Below, in pieces: positions 37,748 through 37,849 of a stretch of DNA of 37,849 nt. The notes under the pieces were generated by a model. The model saw only the letters and a list, made by a program, of their open reading frames with translations, made no database searches and was not told the origin of the DNA. Made by a program: the position numbers and the translations under genes. Numbering within the stretch: position 1 is the stretch's first letter; every line of letters starts with the position of its first letter. Source of the stretch: a virus; the IMG/VR virus record IMGVR_UViG_3300035187_003172, positions 1-37,849 of that record, one strand, 5' to 3'.

Positions 37748-37849
37748 TATTCTTCAACCTTGAACCGACGGCCGTTAAGGATGACAATGGTTCCGGGAGG
37801 CTGCGAAAGTGCCTCCTGTTCGCTGTTGACGGTGATAGCGCCGCCCGGC
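37747..37849 (-). CDS. Virion protein, C-terminal end only
   Basis: The frame from the window edge gives about 33 residues ending in TAA 37749-37747: PGGAITVNSEQEALSQPPGT, then IVILNGRRFKVEE. The 'V.S.eEA..lPpGT.v...GR..kV' ending is common in C-termini of phage structural proteins. The start is outside the window. Confidence 0.6.
   Translation of the reverse strand, partial: PGGAITVNSEQEALSQPPGTIVILNGRRFKVEE

Overview
The window is part of a tailed double-stranded DNA phage (Caudoviricetes) that looks temperate and probably infects an alphaproteobacterium. Evidence for a phage: large terminase, portal N-terminus, tail fibres and spike, a lysis cassette, a primase-helicase, a family A DNA polymerase, and a tyrosine integrase with a repressor. 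Evidence for the host group: a GapR/DUF2312-like protein, a secreted DUF1194-like VWA protein, a DUF2800/DUF2815-type pair, high G+C, and a 47-base piece of a tRNA-Glu(TTC) gene as the likely attachment site. Both window ends cut through minus-strand structural genes. The major capsid protein, the rest of the portal and most tail genes are probably outside.

Layout. (1) 1-8441, minus strand: tail fibre and spike genes, then TerL, then portal, nearly all joined by TGATG-type overlaps. (2) 8442-8817: leader region holding a near-perfect chromosomal-type parS palindrome. (3) 8818-9315, minus: a TerS-like gene. (4) 9316-11835, plus: a more A/T-rich block of small accessory genes, then a 260-base stretch of nested inverted repeats that looks like structured RNA, one more gene and a clear terminator. 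(5) 11843-15235, minus: small membrane protein, unknown gene, hairpins, an A/T-rich repeat cluster that may be the origin, and a PrimPol-helicase. (6) 15286-28081, plus: a long overlapping replication operon (RuvC-like resolvase, winged-helix proteins, SNF2-type helicase, Cas4/RecB-like nuclease, SSB, GapR-like, HD phosphohydrolase, VWA protein, C5 methyltransferase, zinc ribbon, DNA polymerase with intein, dNMP kinase). (7) 28113-29160, plus: a virion-like protein and terminator. (8) 29180-29226: attP. (9) 29296-31315, minus: integrase, MerR/Xis-type HTH and XRE repressor with promoter. (10) 31327-37849, minus: metallophosphoesterase with HTH, lysis cassette (amidase, 57-residue holin, nested spanins) with an alpha/beta hydrolase, and a 1006-residue ejection-type protein.

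Standout observations. The polymerase gene contains an intein (26053-26901) and, inside it in the +1 frame with its own GAAAGGA and GTG start, a complete HNH homing endonuclease gene (26255-26890), while the polymerase frame stays open throughout. The cytosine methyltransferase gene is overprinted by a 300-codon frame whose product resembles proteins I recall from other phages. A parS-like site has no parAB genes in view. Two intergenic regions have mutually exclusive stem-loops. All functional calls come from reading motifs; no database search was run.
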